Shown here one piece after another: positions 61,181 through 64,000 of a stretch of DNA of 64,000 nt (position 1 is its first letter; the number at the start of each line of letters is the position of its first letter). The DNA is from Knoxdaviesia capensis. Lineage: Eukaryota; Ascomycota; Sordariomycetes; Microascales; Gondwanamycetaceae. The DNA is taken from assembly GCA_001510575.1 (NCBI GenBank), contig LNGK01000015.1, positions 248,001-312,000 of the forward strand. Reading direction: 5' to 3'. A program made the position numbers and the translations under genes. Below the pieces are notes generated by a model. It did not search any database. It had not been told where the DNA came from and worked only from the letters and a program-made list of their open reading frames with translations.

Positions 61181-61237
61181 ACCCTAACCCAAACCCTGGC
61201 ACTGATGTTTAGGGTTAACAATACAACCCTAACCCTG
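61181..61237. repeat. Telomere-like words in inverted arrangement
   Basis: ACCCTAACCCAAACCCT (from 61181), TTTAGGGTTAA (from 61208) and AACCCTAACCCTG (from 61225) lie within 57 bp, about 1.5 kb upstream of the HET gene start. The middle word is inverted relative to the outer two, so the block can fold back on itself. Confidence 0.8.
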
Positions 61238-61500
61238 AGGCTGCCCCACTGTCCTGGTGCCTAAACGCACGTGATCTCGCGTTTCGCCGCCACATAGGTT
61301 GCCGCGGCTGTGATTGGCCAACGCCAAATTCGACAGCCTGCGCCACTTCTGCCTGTGGCGGCCGATTCTTGCGGCCAGTGAAGATTTGTCCGCCAGACGC
61401 CTAACAGGCAGGACTGACAGGAAGGTGCAACCGTGAGAGACGCGCACACAAAAAAATTCGTGTAGGATAGGATAAATTCTAAATACATAAAACGCTTTCA

Positions 61501-61507
61501 TATATAA
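61501..61507 (+). promoter_or_regulatory. Candidate TATA box of the right-edge gene
   Basis: TATATAA followed within about 25 bp by a dense CT-rich tract, the usual layout of a fungal core promoter. It lies 1.7 kb before the predicted start codon, which requires a long or spliced leader. Confidence 0.45.
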
Positions 61508-62084
61508 TCCTGCGTGGTTTTCATTTTCTCTCACTTTCTCTGCTTTTCTTCGTCTCGGTTTTTTTTTTCTGTTTCTAGAGATCTCATCATCTCACCGGCC
61601 TCTTGTTGCGCTCATATATCTGACTCTGGTGAATGTTTCAACCCCATTCGTCTTATCGATATCTGATATTCCCCCCCTTCTACCACTGTTTTTACCCGTA
61701 TGGTTGGAGTTACATCCAGTTTCACCGCGTCACGTTGTCTTTAGACTTCCTCTGCAGACTTCAGTCTCTGCCTAGACTTCAGGCTTTTGGAACTGCTCCT
61801 CTTCCGTGCGCTTCATACACATTCTCCTCTCGCGCTTGTATCTCAGGATCCAAGACTCTTTTCTCCAATCCTGCTTGAATCTTCAGATCTCTCTGCAGTC
61901 TTCTCGCCATTCTACTGCCGCCACTCCACACTACGTAGGCACGGGCATCAATTCCCCAGTGCCCGAAAACCAGCAACCTTTTCTCGCTCAGCCCAATATT
62001 CCAGGCTGTTCTTCTATTATTCTTAGCCTCACCGCAAGATATATCACGGACAAACTGCTCCTTCAAGATTACTGAGTACAACAG

Positions 62085-63068
62085 GTAAGATAACCGTGCT
62101 ATCTGATTCATGTCTCCTAGGCTTTTCATTGCAAGCCTCACTAGCTCATGCGGGCACCCTTGAGAAAGAAGCCCTGGAAACATATATCTCAAGCCTCACA
62201 AGTCCTTTCCCCTCCAAAAGACAACAACCAAGGAATACAGAATTTAGTGAGGGACCCAAAACTCCTCTGCTGCCTTATAGCTTCATAGCCGTCTCCCGAA
62301 ATCCTCACCTTTGTCCTTAAGCAAACACTTCACCCTTTCTATTTCGTCCCGGACTTTGTCCTTTCCCTTGGTGTACCCTACTCGTACGCATAGGGATTTC
62401 CCTTTGTAGCCAAATTAGAACCAGAGAGGCAGAGACTAATAGCCATATGATGTGACAGGGGAACAAGCGCCAACATCCTGACAGAACGCGACTTCGCCAA
62501 CCAATTCTGGCATCCTCCACTTTCTCTAACACATCAACATCATTATTGTTTCTTCCTTCAAGTCTGTTGGAAACACCACGGGTACCCTATTCTCTACGGA
62601 CACATGTGCTCATTTGCCGAATTTGGCCGAATTTCGACTCAACTTTGCTTTTGCTGGAAATGAGCCTCTGATGCTCTCACTAGTGTACGCGCGCTTTTTC
62701 CTTCCTGCTGGCCTCATCTGCTTCACACTTGCTTCCGCTCTCCTTTCTTCTCCGGCCTCTCCCTCCACGTCCCTACTCATTTCCTTCCCTGACTAGTCTG
62801 CCCTTGACTTCGTATCTGTGGATATTAAGCAATCACTCCCCCTTGGAGTCACTGTGTGTATTCGTTTTCATATGACTTCATCTCGTTGTCATCAGAGTGT
62901 TTACAAGCCAGTGTCTCCCTGTTTTCCCGCCAGAGCCAATCTTTCTCCTCCTCTTCTGCTCGTGTGCTCACCGATAGTTCAACCTCGGATTTTGACACGC
63001 TTCTTGAGTGTCGCGATTTCCTTGCATTACTGACTTTACCAATCCTCAATCGCCTACCTCGATTTCAG
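62085..63068 (+). other. Probable 984-nt leader intron of the right-edge gene
   Basis: The donor is ACAG|GTAAGA at 62085. The acceptor is GATTTCAG ending at 63068, with a CTGAC site about 35 nt before it. After the acceptor the first ATG is the predicted start at 63208. Inferred from splice signals only. Confidence 0.45.
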
Positions 63069-63207
63069 AAACATATTTCATCCCGATCGACTTCTCACCT
63101 CTCTGGTGGGCCTGATCTCGCCACAGCCATCACCGGCCCCCTCCGATTCGCCCTCCTCATCACCGGCTTCCGACCTGTCGGGAACCACGATCACACTGGC
63201 CACTCCC

Positions 63208-64000
63208 ATGTCAACAGCTATGTCACCTAGTCCCGCGGGGGGGACTCTGTCTACCAACCAAGCCCCGGACACTGGTGCATCTACCAATTCTCCCCTTCCA
63301 GACACGCAGTCGCAACGCACGCCTCTTCCCACTTTTCGCCGGAGACCTCGGCGCCCGATGACAAAAGTCGAGCCGAACAGCTTGTACAGTATTCTGATGG
63401 ACAATGCCGGGCAATCACTATTCACACGCCCTATGTGCTGGACCGATACACACACCAAGCTCCTGGGCATTCAATGGCGACGCTTTGTGATGCAGTCTCC
63501 CTCTGCTCTTTCGTCCTCATACGACACATCTTATCCAGGCGCACAACCTTCATTCTACGGCAGCACCACAAGCGTCAGCAGCACCGAGGCCGAGGGCATC
63601 TTCGTCCTTTCACAACAAGCCCGAGAACTTACACCCCTTGCGAAGCTTGTGCAACGGGAAATTGCCTCTATGTTTAGTGTCGGCTGCCCGCTTCCATTCT
63701 ACACCGTGTATCCGATGCAGGAGATCATGTCGATATTGTTTCCACAGAGTCTCCCTTCCCATTCTTCTACCAGCTGCTCTGAGATGAGCCTGTGGTTTGG
63801 CGGGCGCAAATATGAAGAGACCCTGCGTGTCCAGCTGCTTTGGAAACGACTACGCCATCGCGATATGGCCTCTTTCCGCACCGTGTCAACGCGCCCTGCC
63901 GGATCGTTCGTCTGCGACTCCTCCGGGACGCCAGTGTCGCGCCTCTTGACAGACAGCTTTCAGAACGGGTCATCGTCATCGTCGCAAACAGCTCGTTCTC
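63208..64000 (+). CDS. Unrecognised fungal protein, N-terminal 264 residues (runs off the right edge)
   Basis: I do not recognise the family. The frame is open from an upstream in-frame TGA near 63030 to the window end, and the first ATG in it is at 63208 (MSTAMSPSPAGG). The first 45 residues are Ser/Thr/Pro-rich and disordered, followed by a basic patch (TFRRRPRRPMTK). Then comes a more ordered region with LYSILMDNAGQSLF, a Trp-containing MCWTDTHTKLLGIQWRRF, a Ser-rich insert, ELTPLAKLVQREIASMFSVG, MQEIMSILFPQ and LRVQLLWKRLRHRDM. The last visible part is Ser/Gln-rich again. The composition suggests a regulatory or scaffold protein, but that is inference. The long frame and the upstream TATA box, pyrimidine tract and splice sites support a real gene. 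Confidence 0.7.
   Translation, partial: MSTAMSPSPAGGTLSTNQAPDTGASTNSPLPDTQSQRTPLPTFRRRPRRPMTKVEPNSLYSILMDNAGQSLFTRPMCWTDTHTKLLGIQWRRFVMQSPSALSSSYDTSYPGAQPSFYGSTTSVSSTEAEGIFVLSQQARELTPLAKLVQREIASMFSVGCPLPFYTVYPMQEIMSILFPQSLPSHSSTSCSEMSLWFGGRKYEETLRVQLLWKRLRHRDMASFRTVSTRPAGSFVCDSSGTPVSRLLTDSFQNGSSSSSQTARS

Larger units (their letters stand above)
59709..63207. promoter_or_regulatory. Divergent intergenic region between the HET gene and the right-edge gene
   Basis: About 3.5 kb without a supported coding gene. The left part (59.7-61.3 kb) holds the HET promoter and a compact inverted set of telomere-like words at 61181-61237. A TATATAA box at 61501-61507 is followed by a strongly pyrimidine-rich stretch that continues to about 63.2 kb, consistent with the promoter and a long leader of the right-edge gene. 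Confidence 0.5.

Noticed and set aside
1..64000. CRISPR array, insertion sequence or bacterial operon structure
   Set aside because: No regularly spaced repeats or transposase frames are seen, and the spliced genes are eukaryotic.

Overview
The window is nuclear DNA of a filamentous ascomycete (Pezizomycotina). The coding sequences are interrupted mostly by short introns (about 57-143 nt) with GT donors, AG acceptors and CTAAC or CTGAC branch sites. One gene carries a HET domain, a family expanded in filamentous ascomycetes. Others are fungal orthologues of Ctf4/SepB, Sfl1, Gig1 and a PHO89/pho-4 phosphate permease. A Sordariomycete is plausible, but I cannot fix the species. I see no tRNA, rRNA, CRISPR array, transposase or reverse-transcriptase gene.

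I support twelve protein genes. From left to right they are: a kinesin-4-like motor (minus, 5749 leftwards off the edge); a 404-residue WD40 protein (minus, 18178-16800) and the replisome adaptor Ctf4/SepB (plus, 19390-22266), which share a 1.2 kb divergent promoter; the HSF-type regulator Sfl1 (plus, 36138-38279); a lysine-tailed conserved fungal protein (minus, 40494-39811) and the Arp2/3 subunit ARPC3 (plus, 41265-42128), again divergent; TRM6/GCD10 (minus, 44767-42708); a flavin monooxygenase (minus, 47511-45212); a sodium/phosphate symporter (minus, 51067-49171); a Gig1/DUF3605 protein (plus, 56254-57046) facing a HET-domain protein (minus, 59708-57534); and an unrecognised gene running off the right edge (plus, 63208 onward). 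Nine of the twelve genes have introns that I could join with the reading frame preserved.

The genes do not form a biosynthetic cluster. Most are housekeeping genes: DNA replication, tRNA modification, actin nucleation, microtubule transport and phosphate uptake. Sfl1, Gig1 and HET are regulatory or response genes.

The layout is uneven. The left half holds two large gene-poor stretches (about 5.8-16.8 kb and 22.3-36.1 kb), while 36-51 kb is normally compact. The gene-poor DNA is not featureless. It contains a recurring GTACTGTAC/GTACAGTAC palindrome, telomere-like TTAGGG words close to several promoters, microsatellites, homopurine/homopyrimidine tracts and what look like long spliced 5' leaders. 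One of these leaders, on sfl1, appears to create a short upstream reading frame only when it is spliced. These regulatory-DNA signals are the most unusual content; I found no new protein system.
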